64,000 bases of DNA from Emticicia fluvialis (GCF_024793945.1 NZ_JANUSD010000003.1:1-64000), one strand, 5' to 3'; counted from the stretch's first letter, positions 45,658 through 55,055 are shown. Program-made: numbers and translations. Notes: generated by a model not told the origin, from the letters alone.

Positions 45658-46073
45658 TTATTAATCTGGTTAATGTATATCGTCAACTGAATTAGCTTAG
45701 ATGGCTGTATGTGCCACAGAAAATAATTAGCCAGCAAACCGGCAAACAATCGTATCTTCCATTTCGAATTCAGCACTGAAACCGCCACGGCCATAGCACA
45801 TTTCTTAGCCGACTCGGCCGTTATACGTTTGGCCTCAGCCAATGCGTTTTCCGACAGCATTTCTTCATTAAACTCAATGCTCAGAAACAAATGGCTCAGG
45901 GTATCGAGCGTACCCAGGTAAGGCTGTTCAATAGAAAATGTACGCTGCTTCTGCTTCGAAAAATATCTTAAAATGCTGCGCTTAGGCACCGTAAACTGCA
46001 CACCGCGGTTTATCAGCACATCGGCTTCGTTCATTTCTGCTCTATGTGGGTCAAAATTCAGGTTTTCAAACAT
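45567..46073 (-). CDS. Tail assembly chaperone-like protein (gpG type)
   Basis: 168 residues from the ATG at 46073 (MFENLNFDPHRAEMNEADV); a GTG at 46106 falls inside a repeat element and is rejected. It follows the tail-tube-like gene, the position of tail assembly chaperones in siphophages, and is overlapped in the -1 frame by a C-terminal extension without a start codon. Function from position and the frameshift architecture; no strong motif. Confidence 0.6.
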   Translation of the reverse strand: MFENLNFDPHRAEMNEADVLINRGVQFTVPKRSILRYFSKQKQRTFSIEQPYLGTLDTLSHLFLSIEFNEEMLSENALAEAKRITAESAKKCAMAVAVSVLNSKWKIRLFAGLLANYFLWHIQPSKLIQLTIYINQINNLGDFISSIRLMSATRTTAPHRIETAAPAD

Positions 46074-46098
46074 AATTGGGTGAGTTTTATGGTAAAAA

Positions 46099-46185
46099 CA
46101 CCTCACCCCTGCCCCTCTCCTTGGAGGAGAGGGGTTTTAAAGTCTCCCTCTCATTTAGGGAGAGGGAGATTTAGTGGGTGAGGTG
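46099..46185. repeat. Palindromic intergenic repeat between tail genes
   Basis: CACCTCACCC (46099-46108) pairs with GGGTGAGGTG (46176-46185). Inside are two nested hairpins (CCCCTCTCC/GGAGAGGGG and CTCCCTCT/AGGGAGAG). It resembles MITE-like repeats seen between Bacteroidota genes. A partial relative occurs at 49440-49465 (CACCTCACCC). Confidence 0.7.
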
Positions 46186-46203
46186 TAGCTTTGTCAATCA
46201 AAA

Positions 46204-46728
46204 TCAATCTTCTTCTTCACCTTCATTAGCTGCCAAAGACAAAATCATTGGTGCTGCATTACCTGCAGGTTTCAGAACAGTAATCACCACTTCAACTTTC
46301 AGAGTTTCAGAACGACCAAACTGACCCGTAAACTTGGCAGTAATTTTGGCTCTCGGAATTTTAAATACAATTCCCTCTTTAGGCGTAATCTTCACCGATT
46401 TTTCAATTTTTTCCAGACTTGACGGGTAGTTCCAGACTGCGGCCGAACCTGTTCCGGTTATATTACCTCCAAAAACAGCCTGGCATTGTACTAAATCGGG
46501 TGCCGCCAGTTGGAAAGTAATGGTTGTTACAGCCATTTTAGCTGCCGTATGGATGGGTTCATCCTGCTCTTCTATAAAAAAATCTGTCAGCTCCGGGTCT
46601 GCTGTTTCAATGGTGCAGCTACCTTCTGCAGTGTGTCCGATAGTTGCCAGCGGACTGCCCATTGCTCCGTCAGTTCCCAGAGGAGCTACTTCTATTTTGG
46701 CTAAGCCAATTGTTATTAAATCTGCCAT
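46204..46728 (-). CDS. Major tail (tube) protein-like
   Basis: 174 residues, predominantly beta (AVTTITFQLAAPDLVQC, SLEKIEKSVKITPKEG, TLKVEVVITVLKP) and ending in an acidic tail. The size, composition and position just before the tail chaperone fit a phage tail tube protein. Gap of 15 bases to the gene upstream. Confidence 0.6.
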   Translation of the reverse strand: MADLITIGLAKIEVAPLGTDGAMGSPLATIGHTAEGSCTIETADPELTDFFIEEQDEPIHTAAKMAVTTITFQLAAPDLVQCQAVFGGNITGTGSAAVWNYPSSLEKIEKSVKITPKEGIVFKIPRAKITAKFTGQFGRSETLKVEVVITVLKPAGNAAPMILSLAANEGEEED

Positions 46729-46743
46729 TTTATTTGTTAATTT

Positions 46744-47154
46744 TTAATTTGTATCCATTAATCTGAATTCAATTCTGAAATGAAGCCTGGTTTGTTTCAT
46801 CTCAGGCTCATCGTAATCTCCCTGCCGAGATGTCCAAAGTGAATAATAGCTCCCATAAGCCTCTCTCAACACCCCTCGCGCTACTGCCAGCACCTCGTCT
46901 ACCCTTTTGGTATCTTTCAGTGTCTGCTTTTTGCCGTTAATGTTCTGGTAAACCTTGGGTACATAAATATTTACGTTGGCCACGCCTGCCTGCAGGGTTC
47001 CGTCTCCTACCAACATACTGCTGATCACCACGTCTTCGCCGGGCGAGTCCAGCGGGCGTTCGCCCTTGTAAACGCCACCTCTGATAAAGGTTCTGAGCGG
47101 CGAGCTACTGATTAAGTCATACAATATGTTGTCCTGATCGGCTGTTGTTCTCAT
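46744..47154 (-). CDS. Tail terminator-like protein
   Basis: 136 residues (LYDLISSSPLRTFIRGGVYKGERP, VNVNIYVPKVYQ, FRIEFRLM), an alpha/beta composition compatible with the phage tail-terminator family between tail completion and tail tube genes. Assignment from synteny. Confidence 0.5.
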   Translation of the reverse strand: MRTTADQDNILYDLISSSPLRTFIRGGVYKGERPLDSPGEDVVISSMLVGDGTLQAGVANVNIYVPKVYQNINGKKQTLKDTKRVDEVLAVARGVLREAYGSYYSLWTSRQGDYDEPEMKQTRLHFRIEFRLMDTN

Positions 47155-47165
47155 TTTTCTGACGA

Positions 47166-47648
47166 TTAAACTTTCCCTTTCCTGAGCTTTTCAAGCGCAT
47201 CCGTCACCGTTTTACCTACATACATTTCAGCGCCGGTCAGTACGTCTTTCGACATCGACTCGGCCTGCACCGCATATTCCGACCCCGAAACCACAATCAG
47301 CGCATAGCCCTTGCCATATTGGGCCGCCAGTTCATAAGCCAGGCTTTCGCCTTGTTGTGCTTCGTTCACCGGTGGTTCGGCCTCTGTGCCATCAGGGGCG
47401 CTGGCAGGCGCATCGGGCATAGGCAAAAAATCTTTGGCTACCACCATCCCGTCTGCCACTATCACGTAGCCAATAGAAGCCGCCAGCCTGCCCGAGGCAT
47501 CAATTGTGTGGGCATTGGCGCGCGCTATCTGCACACTCTCCTCACCCGCCTGCTTCAATATCTGCAGAAACGCCTCCTTTACCTGTTTAATGCCCGCCTC
47601 CAGTTCCTTCCTGATGTCGGCATGGCTGAAAGTGGATTTCAGAGCCAT
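47166..47648 (-). CDS. Phage tail-completion/HK97 gp10-like protein
   Basis: 160 residues starting MALKSTFSHADIRKELEAG. A long helical N-terminus followed by a segment ending in ALEKLRKGK recalls the gp10-like family that sits between head closure and tail terminator genes. It overlaps the upstream gene's stop by 10 bases. Synteny-based. Confidence 0.5.
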   Translation of the reverse strand: MALKSTFSHADIRKELEAGIKQVKEAFLQILKQAGEESVQIARANAHTIDASGRLAASIGYVIVADGMVVAKDFLPMPDAPASAPDGTEAEPPVNEAQQGESLAYELAAQYGKGYALIVVSGSEYAVQAESMSKDVLTGAEMYVGKTVTDALEKLRKGKV

Positions 47649-47959
47649 AATCTTGTATGAAAACGGTCTTTACTTGCAAAAATCACCTCGCCCTCCAACC
47701 TGATGGTGCCGTCAGCCTCCAACACCCTTACGCGCTCGCCGGCCTGCAAAGGCGGTACACCCTTCGGGCAGTGTATCAGGTGTGTGGCCTGTAGATATGT
47801 GCCATCTTCCTTGCTGAACTTCCTTTGCCTGCCTGCTTCGTTACGGCAGGCGCTCACTACTATCCAGGCGGGTTCGTCGGTCACAAAATTGCCCCGGGCA
47901 TCTTGTGTAGCCACCGGCACATGGAGCCTGTGTAATACGTATGGATACTGGATTGACAT
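47639..47959 (-). CDS. Head closure/connector-like protein
   Basis: 106 residues from the ATG at 47959, which overlaps the upstream stop in a TGATG arrangement; a GTG two codons earlier is less likely. Beta-rich (LHRLHVPVATQDARGNFV, GERVRVLEADGTIRLEGEV), consistent with head-closure proteins of long-tailed phages. Assignment from order and composition. Confidence 0.5.
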   Translation of the reverse strand: MSIQYPYVLHRLHVPVATQDARGNFVTDEPAWIVVSACRNEAGRQRKFSKEDGTYLQATHLIHCPKGVPPLQAGERVRVLEADGTIRLEGEVIFASKDRFHTRLWL

Positions 47960-48294
47960 CACCACAAATCAGATTTGTTTTTAATTTTTGGTTGTGCTGC
48001 TTTCTGCACTTTGTTTTCGCGCCCCAGGTTATGGCACAGCAATGCGTAATAATCCTGAATGCCTTCCTTGTCGTAGCTGATGCTATAGCCCCCTTCAGAG
48101 ACCGACGAGACCACCAGCAATTCGGGAATAAAACCATACAACGCCTGCTCGGTTCTATCTACACTATCCAGCGTATACGTTTCATCTGAGGCTATGCCGT
48201 TTTTCAGCAGCAGGGCTTCAATCTCATTGTGGTCAATGATGAACCCAAACCTCCCGAGCTTACTTCTTATGTAGTCCGCAACTAGCATCGGCAT
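47959..48294 (-). CDS. Head-tail connector-like protein
   Basis: 111 residues (MPMLVADYIRSKLGRFGFIID, then AYGFIPELLVVSSVSEGGYSISYDK) between the major capsid and head-closure genes, where adaptor proteins of the gp6 type lie. Translationally coupled to the next gene by a TGATG overlap. Confidence 0.5.
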   Translation of the reverse strand: MPMLVADYIRSKLGRFGFIIDHNEIEALLLKNGIASDETYTLDSVDRTEQALYGFIPELLVVSSVSEGGYSISYDKEGIQDYYALLCHNLGRENKVQKAAQPKIKNKSDLW

Positions 48295-48299
48295 ATCGT

Positions 48300-49382
48300 T
48301 TATTTAGACCACGCAGGGTTCAAACCATCTACCAGCCATTTAGCGCTGGCGCTGTTCAGCACCGGAAACGCATTGGCAATACCCAGGCAGGTTTCAACCA
48401 GTGGTTCTTCGCTGGCAAAGCGTTTAATCAGCACGTGTTCACGTTTGATTTTCAAAGCAGTTGAGCTTTCCACATCTTCATCTGCCAGGCGCGTATGGGC
48501 AGTGTTGCCCAGCACAGGGGTTTCAGAGAACAGCAGCACTCCCGCTTCCCAGGGATTCACCTGTGTGCGAACGCCTTTAATTTCGATGTCGATGAAACTT
48601 TCTACCAGACCAATCACCGGTAGCCCCTGCGCTTTCAAAGCCATGTTTAAGGTTGAAAGCAGCGTAACCTGTGTAGGTGCAGGCGTCTGATTAGCCCACG
48701 GAGCCACAAAGGCAATGGTTTCGGCCGATACCAGAATGGCATCAATCATATCCTGGTCTGTAAAAATGTAGTTCAGCTTTTTGCCTTTGGCTCTGGCGGC
48801 CTTCACTACGTCTCTTATTTTGGTGATAGGCTTTGATGTTTCGGCATTGGCCACCGTGATGCTCACCGACACGCCCGACTTGTTAACGGCCGGAATCAGG
48901 AAATCAACATTGGCTTCTGTTACCAGCCCGTCGTTATTGGTATTGGTCAACACCACTTTGCCTGTGGATGCCGCCCGTAACGCCAGCCATTCCAGCCGCG
49001 CATTTACCCCATTGAACACAAAGAGCTGGTCTTCCCAAATCCAGTTCAACAATTCTTTTTTGGCGGCATCGTCTTCGTAGCGTTTCAGCGTGTTGTACTC
49101 GTTCATCTGCGATTCGGTTTTTTCACGAGCCACCCCGATTTTCGGGATACTGCCGCTCAGTTTAGAAACCACCTCACGTCTTTTACGAGGCGCGCGTGTA
49201 TCCCACGAAATCACGTCACCCGCCACCGGTGCACCGAACTCTCCTTCCAGCGACTCCCACTTCAGAGAGGTGACGAATTTGAGCGGAAAAAGCGTCGGGA
49301 AGTAAAAGTCTGTCAGGGCATATTCATTGGCCACTGCCTGCATATCCTTCTCGCTCAGTCCGTTTATCAATGATTTTATCAT
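48300..49382 (-). CDS. Major capsid protein-like (gpE/HK97-fold type)
   Basis: 360 residues. VISWDTRAPRKRREVV, LNWIWEDQLFVFNG, LNYIFTDQDMIDAIL and ending GLNPAWSK. The size and pattern resemble major capsid proteins of the lambda gpE-like group. It follows a decoration-like gene and precedes head-tail connector genes, the normal order. The identification rests on synteny and composition. Confidence 0.7.
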   Translation of the reverse strand: MIKSLINGLSEKDMQAVANEYALTDFYFPTLFPLKFVTSLKWESLEGEFGAPVAGDVISWDTRAPRKRREVVSKLSGSIPKIGVAREKTESQMNEYNTLKRYEDDAAKKELLNWIWEDQLFVFNGVNARLEWLALRAASTGKVVLTNTNNDGLVTEANVDFLIPAVNKSGVSVSITVANAETSKPITKIRDVVKAARAKGKKLNYIFTDQDMIDAILVSAETIAFVAPWANQTPAPTQVTLLSTLNMALKAQGLPVIGLVESFIDIEIKGVRTQVNPWEAGVLLFSETPVLGNTAHTRLADEDVESSTALKIKREHVLIKRFASEEPLVETCLGIANAFPVLNSASAKWLVDGLNPAWSK

Positions 49383-49520
49383 TTACTGAATCAATTTTGA
49401 ATGAAAAAATAAAATACTTAGGTTGTAAAGTCCGTGGGAGGGTTTAGTATAATGATTTCACCTCACCCAAAGGTGTAGTCGTAAAGCCAACCCCTCCCAT
49501 TCCTCACAACCATACAATAA

Positions 49521-50102
49521 TTACACCCACAAAATCTGCGGCAGGGCCGCTTTCATCTGGGCAGTGGCCACCGGAGCGTTGGCTTCAAAAAGCGTAGCTC
49601 TCAGCCAGGCATCTACCGCGTTGGTTTCGCCTGCTTTCAGTTTAATGGCATGGCCTGTAACCGCAAATGGCGTTACTTTAAAGGCAGATGTGTTGGTGGT
49701 AGCCTCGGCCGCTGCCTGAAAAACACCCCCATACTGCGCCACAGCCACACCCAGGGTAGTAGCTACGGTAAGGGTGTCGTAATCGGCATTTGAGGTATCA
49801 ATACCTGTAATTGCATAGGCTTTGGCACCGGTAAGGGCGGCAATGAAATCGCCGGGTTTAAAGCCGTGCCCCTTAAACACCAGATAACTGGTAGCCGTAT
49901 TACCGGCAGCCGTATGCAGTTTGGCAGTTTTCAGCACGTGGTATAAACCGTTGTTGTCTTTGCCCACCACCGACCCGGCCTGAACAACCGTGCCGTCGGT
50001 AAAATCGGCAGCTGCAATGGTAATACCTCCGCTGATATCTTCCAGTTTGGTAGCGAACGCCAGCTTATCGGCCAGGTCGCTCTCTTGAAAGTTTTGCATC
50101 AT
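49521..50102 (-). CDS. Head decoration-like protein
   Basis: 193 residues, beta-rich and Ala/Thr-rich (GITIAAADFTDGTVVQAGSVVG, FKGHGFKPGDFIAALTGAKAYAI). In many phages the gene before the major capsid encodes a decoration/head stabiliser protein of similar composition. A 138-base gap before the capsid gene holds a partial CACCTCACCC repeat. Position-based call. Confidence 0.5.
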   Translation of the reverse strand: MMQNFQESDLADKLAFATKLEDISGGITIAAADFTDGTVVQAGSVVGKDNNGLYHVLKTAKLHTAAGNTATSYLVFKGHGFKPGDFIAALTGAKAYAITGIDTSNADYDTLTVATTLGVAVAQYGGVFQAAAEATTNTSAFKVTPFAVTGHAIKLKAGETNAVDAWLRATLFEANAPVATAQMKAALPQILWV

Positions 50103-50114
50103 GAGATTTTGAAA

Positions 50115-50837
50115 TTAAGAATGAAAAACCTGCTTGCCCATACCCGCAACACTGCCTGCCTCAGCTGGCGCCACACCTAAAACCGGCTTGCCGGGCGTTG
50201 GCCCTTTGCCTTCTTTTTCGGCTTTTCTGGCATCAATGTAAGCCTGCGTATCAACCGACACCCCGTTTCTGGTGGTGCGGCCGGGTATAGGCTGTGGAAT
50301 CTTACCCAACCCTTGGTCGCCAAACAGCGGTTTCACCTCTTCCAGCCCTGCTTCCAGTTCAGTTTTAAAGGTTTCAAACTCGCTTTCGTCTCTGAAATTC
50401 ATCCGCCCAAAATCGCGCAGTTTCATTTGTCTGAACGACTCCGGCGTGTCTTTCAGCAGCGTCTCAAGTGTTGCCCTCCGCAACTCAGTGGTTTTGCCGT
50501 TTTCCAGCGCGCTTACTTTGTCTATAAGCGCCCTGTTGGCCTCCATCAACCCCTGCGCCCAGGCAGGCACATCATCATTGTCGGGCCTTGTAAAGCCGTT
50601 TTCGTTGCCCTCTCTGGCTCCTTTTTGTTTGGCAATGGCCTCGGTTACCCGCTTGTCGGCATCGCCCTGAAAAGCCTTGAGCAGCGCCTCTACCCCTCCG
50701 GTTGCGGTGTCAATTTCGCTTTCGTCTGTTACCGTGGTTTCCAGCATGGTGGCAACAGCGTCAAAAGTTTTTTCGCCAAACCCCAGGTGCTTGTATCTGG
50801 TTTTCAGCGCTTGCAGAATTTTCCCCTTTAATAACAT
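50115..50837 (-). CDS. Capsid scaffolding-like protein
   Basis: 240 residues: an N-terminal helical part (LLKGKILQALKTRYKHLGFGEKTFDAV), a charged coiled region (RVTEAIAKQKGAREGNENG, LEAGLEEVKPLFGD) and a flexible C-terminus. This fits a phage scaffold just upstream of decoration and capsid genes. It is the first gene of the leftward operon, with a -7 element TATCTTTG at 50892-50885. Confidence 0.5.
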   Translation of the reverse strand: MLLKGKILQALKTRYKHLGFGEKTFDAVATMLETTVTDESEIDTATGGVEALLKAFQGDADKRVTEAIAKQKGAREGNENGFTRPDNDDVPAWAQGLMEANRALIDKVSALENGKTTELRRATLETLLKDTPESFRQMKLRDFGRMNFRDESEFETFKTELEAGLEEVKPLFGDQGLGKIPQPIPGRTTRNGVSVDTQAYIDARKAEKEGKGPTPGKPVLGVAPAEAGSVAGMGKQVFHS

Positions 50838-50884
50838 AAGGTGTGGATTGTGTGAAAAATTTAATGATTATGTTGTGTTCATAA

Positions 50885-50907
50885 CAAAGATAAAAACATT
50901 ATTTTTG
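50885..50907. promoter_or_regulatory. Divergent -7 elements between scaffold gene and 50977 gene
   Basis: Minus-strand TATCTTTG (50892-50885) for the virion operon and plus-strand TATTTTTG (50900-50907) for the small gene at 50977. The two elements lie 7 bases apart, so the promoters probably interfere or are jointly regulated. Confidence 0.5.
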
Positions 50908-50976
50908 TACTTATAATATAAGCACCCCCAATAACACAAAACCGTGTTAGTCGCATAACCATCACGGAATCCACAC

Positions 50977-51183
50977 ATGAAACACCGCAAAGACATCATC
51001 TATCGCCTCACATTCAGGCGCATCGAAAAGGCCGAATATTACCACCAGCTAAAGAGCATCTACGCCTACCACACCCGCGACGAAATTGGCTGCCGCATTG
51101 GCCACCTGTACGACTCTAAAATTGAACCCGACAAACCCTTTAGCAATAAGAAAGTGATAATTGAAGTGATAGAAGTGAGGTGA
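50977..51183 (+). CDS. Small basic protein of unknown function
   Basis: 68 residues (MKHRKDIIYRLTFRRIEKAEYYHQLKSIYAY, then a region with DEIGCRIGHLYDSK and IIEVIEVR). Divergent from the virion module and sharing its promoter region, so a phage-associated regulator or accessory is possible. No family is recognised. Confidence 0.55.
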   Translation: MKHRKDIIYRLTFRRIEKAEYYHQLKSIYAYHTRDEIGCRIGHLYDSKIEPDKPFSNKKVIIEVIEVR

Positions 51184-51328
51184 AGGATTGTGGCCGGTGC
51201 GCCGATGCGACTAACTTTCAGTTCGCAGCATATATTAAAAAATTGTGAAACATTGCCGCAATGGAATTGTGCCTTTTGTGTACATAGTGGCAAAAAGTAC
51301 ACTAAACTAATTAAAAAATCACCAGACA

Positions 51329-52213
51329 CTACTCTTCCACCTTATTGATTAATCTGATTTTATTATTGGTTCGATTGCTTTCGATCCGACCCATAATTGT
51401 TAAATTGATAGCCGAATAAACATCCAATTCAATATTCTGAATAAGCGTTGGGTATTTTTCAGACATGCCGATAACCCCTTCATACTTTACTTCTACTATT
51501 TCACTTTCAGCTTGTATGCCCTTGCCCGGCACCAGATTATTGTAATCGTCATCGTTCTTTTTCAAGGAAGCATCCGCTGATTTTTTAACAGGCGCAAAGT
51601 ATCCTTTTAATTTATACTGCTTTTTGGCTTCGTCCAGAACCACATAGCTATTTACATAATATCCTTCTCGAACGGCAATACTGTCTGTCCAGCCGGTGGT
51701 ACCTTCCGGCCTATTCAACAAAACCCCCGACAAAGCGCCCGGTGAGTGGAGTTCGGGTAAATCAACCCTTGAAAGCTCAATTATTTCTCCTTCAGCTTTG
51801 GTAAGTTCATTGCTCTCTTTCAGCTTTATTGTAATACTTTTTTTAACCAATGGAAGATAACTTTCAACCGCCATTTTAGAAATCTCATCACTGGCAAACG
51901 GTGCATGGGTATCTATGCTGTAACGGCTGTTTTTATCCTGCACGCGCATAATTTTAAACTTCAGTATAGGCGCATCCTTGCCCTTAAACGCCAGGTTTCT
52001 GGTAACAGAAAAACGATTGACACCCTTCGAATAATTGGTAATGATAGTCATGTTGTTTTTTTCATCAACAACTGTTGTGGGTTCGGTATCAAGGCGGGCG
52101 GTCTCTTTATAGAAAACCGAAACTACGGTTTTGTTATCTAAAACCTGATAAAAACTGCTTTGTGCAAAAGCATGATGGATAGTTAGCGCCAGCAAAATAA
52201 ATATTTTTTTCAT
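51329..52213 (-). CDS. Secreted beta-rich protein of unknown function
   Basis: 294 residues with a signal peptide (MKKIFILLALTIHHAFAQ). The remainder is beta-rich with alternating strands (MTIITNYSKGVNRFSVTR, KSITIKLKESNELTKAEGEI, KLKGYFAPVKKSADASLKK). It resembles exported hypothetical proteins of Bacteroidota, possibly of the DUF6263 type, but no motif settles it. It begins 144 bases from the divergent TonB-receptor-like gene. Confidence 0.75.
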   Translation of the reverse strand: MKKIFILLALTIHHAFAQSSFYQVLDNKTVVSVFYKETARLDTEPTTVVDEKNNMTIITNYSKGVNRFSVTRNLAFKGKDAPILKFKIMRVQDKNSRYSIDTHAPFASDEISKMAVESYLPLVKKSITIKLKESNELTKAEGEIIELSRVDLPELHSPGALSGVLLNRPEGTTGWTDSIAVREGYYVNSYVVLDEAKKQYKLKGYFAPVKKSADASLKKNDDDYNNLVPGKGIQAESEIVEVKYEGVIGMSEKYPTLIQNIELDVYSAINLTIMGRIESNRTNNKIRLINKVEE

Positions 52214-52356
52214 GGGATTATCTTTGTTGCAAAAAAAGGAAAAAATCCGGTTATGTTTTATCTAATTAAGTTTTTTTAACTATCCCTGCAAAATAAAAAC
52301 CCAACCACAAAGGTTTAGTATGTGGTAATATCCAAAAACCTCTGAACCCACCCTTT

Positions 52357-55023
52357 ATGCGTTCCCCGTGCCTGGCAACCTTGCTGTGCTGTGTCACTTT
52401 CATTACTTCATTTGGTCAGGGCAGCAGGCACGTCCGTGTCTGTGTTAGGGCAACCGCCAACACAAAAAATTACACCATCAGGCTTATCCGGGTTTCGGGT
52501 ATCGCAGAAAAAATGGTCTCTCAGCAAACAGTGCATTCCACCTGCACCGATATCGCCGTGGCCGCACATGGCACCTACAAGCTATTGGTGCAGTCAGACT
52601 GCTGCGCTGCCATAACAGAAGCCTGGTTAGCAGATACGCTCAAGAACAACCACCGGTTTAACATCAATCTTGAAGAAAAAAGCATCCAGCTGAAAGAGGT
52701 GGTTGTAAAAGAAAAAAAAGACCGTTTTGAACGCCGCGGCGACACCCTTTTTGTAAATATTGCCGATACCGACGCCCGCCCCCATGCCGCAGCGGCTACA
52801 CTTTTTGATAGAATCAATGGTCTGAATTCTTCTTTTGGAAGCGTAAGCATTTTAGGTGAAGACGTGCAGGAAATAACCATTGACGGAAAGCGGATTTTTG
52901 GAGGAATATCGAAACTGACGCTTGAAAGTATCAGAGCAGACATGATTGAGCGAATGGAGTTTATACAAAAAACACTAGCCAACGGACAAAAACAAAATGT
53001 GCTCAATATCAAACTGAAGGACAAGAAAAAAGATGGCATTTATGGTGATTTAGAAGCCGGAACAGGAGAAAACCGAAACTATATCGGCAGGGCAAGTGTC
53101 AACAAAATTACAAAGAATGGGTTTGTCAATGCCTTTTCAACGGCCAACTCAATTAATGAAACAGGCATTGATACCAAAGTTATGGACAGAATATCTCTCA
53201 ACACTTTCAGAAACGCTTTAAATGCCAGTAGCTCGGTTATAGGGCTGTATGAACCGCGCACCATAGAAAACAATACAGAGAAACTGGGGCCACGGTTCAG
53301 GGGCATTAACAAATATTTTGATACCGGCCTCAACTTCACTCATGAACAAAAGAAGCTGGCCTTTGATGGATTCATTTTTGGTAATTTCAACCGCCAGACT
53401 TTCCGGCAGGCCTCTACGCAACAGCAGTTTTACCCCAACGTCTCCCAGACAATCAATAGCCAAATGCAAGATAAAAGCCGGATCGGAAACATAAACGCCA
53501 ACATTAATCTGAAATGGAATATAAACGAAAGAACCAGTCTGCGCGTTTCCAGCCAGTTAAACCATCAAAACCACAGCAGGTCGGTAACTGACACCACCAT
53601 TACCGGTTTTTCAAACGTACCTGCCAACACTTTAATTATTTCCCGAAGTCAGAAAGATATCAATACACTGAACCACATATCTCAACTGAGCCTGGTGCAG
53701 AAAGGCCGCCGGGGTGGCTTTGTAAGTTCACTGTACTTTAGGCTCGACAACCAGTTTCAGGCAGATTCAAACCATTTTGACAATTCACTGCAGAACCCCG
53801 CTGCCCGATTGCACCAAAACCAGATAATCAACAAAAGACAGAATAATACCACCCAAACCGTTCAGCTGGTGCAGTCTGTACCGCTGTCCAGCCAGTTTCT
53901 GATAGAAGGTAAACTAAAAGGCATGTTTGAGAACTATTCCATCCGCCAACATACTTCCTGGCCGATTGAGGGCAATCCGCCGGTGCCTGCCGCCAATTCT
54001 ATCAATAACCAAATTATTGAAACCGGCATCTATGTTTTATACAAGCGCGCAAAGATTGACATCATCAGCGGGCTGGCCTACGCTTACTGGCATATACGCA
54101 GGCAAACCCTAAAAGACTGTTTTACAGACAGGCCCTCTTTTTTGTTTAATCCGTTCACTAAAATAGAGTACCGCTTTCCATCAGGAAAACTATCGGCAAG
54201 ATTCGCTCAGGAGCCTCTTTTACCCGGAGCAATCGCATTGATTACACCACCGGATAGCAGCCATCTGAATCAGATTACTGTGGGCAACTTGTTTCTGAAT
54301 CCCTATCAGCAGAAAACATTTGAACTCACTACGCACCTACAGACAAGAAACGGGCATCAGTTTAACCTCAACTTCAACTATAAGCGGCTCAATGGCGCTG
54401 TCATTAATGAGAACTTTTACCAGCCAGATTTGAATATATTTACTTCGGGCTTCATCAATGCCCCGGCCCCAGTAAGCAACTGGAACCTGAATTTCAGCGC
54501 GTATCAGATAAAACTTAAAAGTAAATTTTCTTGGTTCTTTATGGGCGGCATGTATCAGATAAACTCCCTGACAAAAACCCTCGAAGCGCTTTCGCCGTTA
54601 CAACTAAACCTGGCGTATCTGAATGTAAATACAACACTAAAACTGAAAAGCACATTTAATCTGAAGGCCAACTGGGAGTCTCAGTTCAGGATTATCCGGA
54701 ACAATGCCATCATTAATCATACAGTAAATCTAAAAAGCGAAGCCGACATAGGCAATAAATGGTTTGTTGACAATGGTTTAAGGCTGAACATCAACCAAAG
54801 CGGCACCACAAGCACCCAGTTATTGGCAGATGCAGAAGTAGGTAAATTCTTATTAAAAAACAATGCTTTAAAAGTATCTCTGGCAGCCAGAAACATTTTT
54901 AATACAAAACAGCAAATAACCATAGAGCAGGGCAATAACTACCAGTCAACCATGAGCGCCAATACCCTACCCCGGGTTATACTGTTGAAGTTTACCATCT
55001 ATCCTGAATCATGGAAAAAGTAG
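52357..55023 (+). CDS. TonB-receptor-like outer-membrane barrel protein
   Basis: 888 residues with a signal peptide (MRSPCLATLLCCVTFITSFGQ). An N-terminal beta domain is followed by a plug-like region with IQLKEVVVKEKKDRFERRGDTLFV (about 110-135) and VSILGEDVQEITIDGKRIFGG. The remaining about 650 residues are amphipathic strands of a beta barrel ending in LLKFTIYPESWKK. The family transports large substrates across the outer membrane using TonB energy, or acts in secretion. No SusD partner is next to it. Confidence 0.85.
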   Translation: MRSPCLATLLCCVTFITSFGQGSRHVRVCVRATANTKNYTIRLIRVSGIAEKMVSQQTVHSTCTDIAVAAHGTYKLLVQSDCCAAITEAWLADTLKNNHRFNINLEEKSIQLKEVVVKEKKDRFERRGDTLFVNIADTDARPHAAAATLFDRINGLNSSFGSVSILGEDVQEITIDGKRIFGGISKLTLESIRADMIERMEFIQKTLANGQKQNVLNIKLKDKKKDGIYGDLEAGTGENRNYIGRASVNKITKNGFVNAFSTANSINETGIDTKVMDRISLNTFRNALNASSSVIGLYEPRTIENNTEKLGPRFRGINKYFDTGLNFTHEQKKLAFDGFIFGNFNRQTFRQASTQQQFYPNVSQTINSQMQDKSRIGNINANINLKWNINERTSLRVSSQLNHQNHSRSVTDTTITGFSNVPANTLIISRSQKDINTLNHISQLSLVQKGRRGGFVSSLYFRLDNQFQADSNHFDNSLQNPAARLHQNQIINKRQNNTTQTVQLVQSVPLSSQFLIEGKLKGMFENYSIRQHTSWPIEGNPPVPAANSINNQIIETGIYVLYKRAKIDIISGLAYAYWHIRRQTLKDCFTDRPSFLFNPFTKIEYRFPSGKLSARFAQEPLLPGAIALITPPDSSHLNQITVGNLFLNPYQQKTFELTTHLQTRNGHQFNLNFNYKRLNGAVINENFYQPDLNIFTSGFINAPAPVSNWNLNFSAYQIKLKSKFSWFFMGGMYQINSLTKTLEALSPLQLNLAYLNVNTTLKLKSTFNLKANWESQFRIIRNNAIINHTVNLKSEADIGNKWFVDNGLRLNINQSGTTSTQLLADAEVGKFLLKNNALKVSLAARNIFNTKQQITIEQGNNYQSTMSANTLPRVILLKFTIYPESWKK

Positions 55024-55055
55024 CTATAGCAACCGGCTTCTAATCTTACCGCCAA

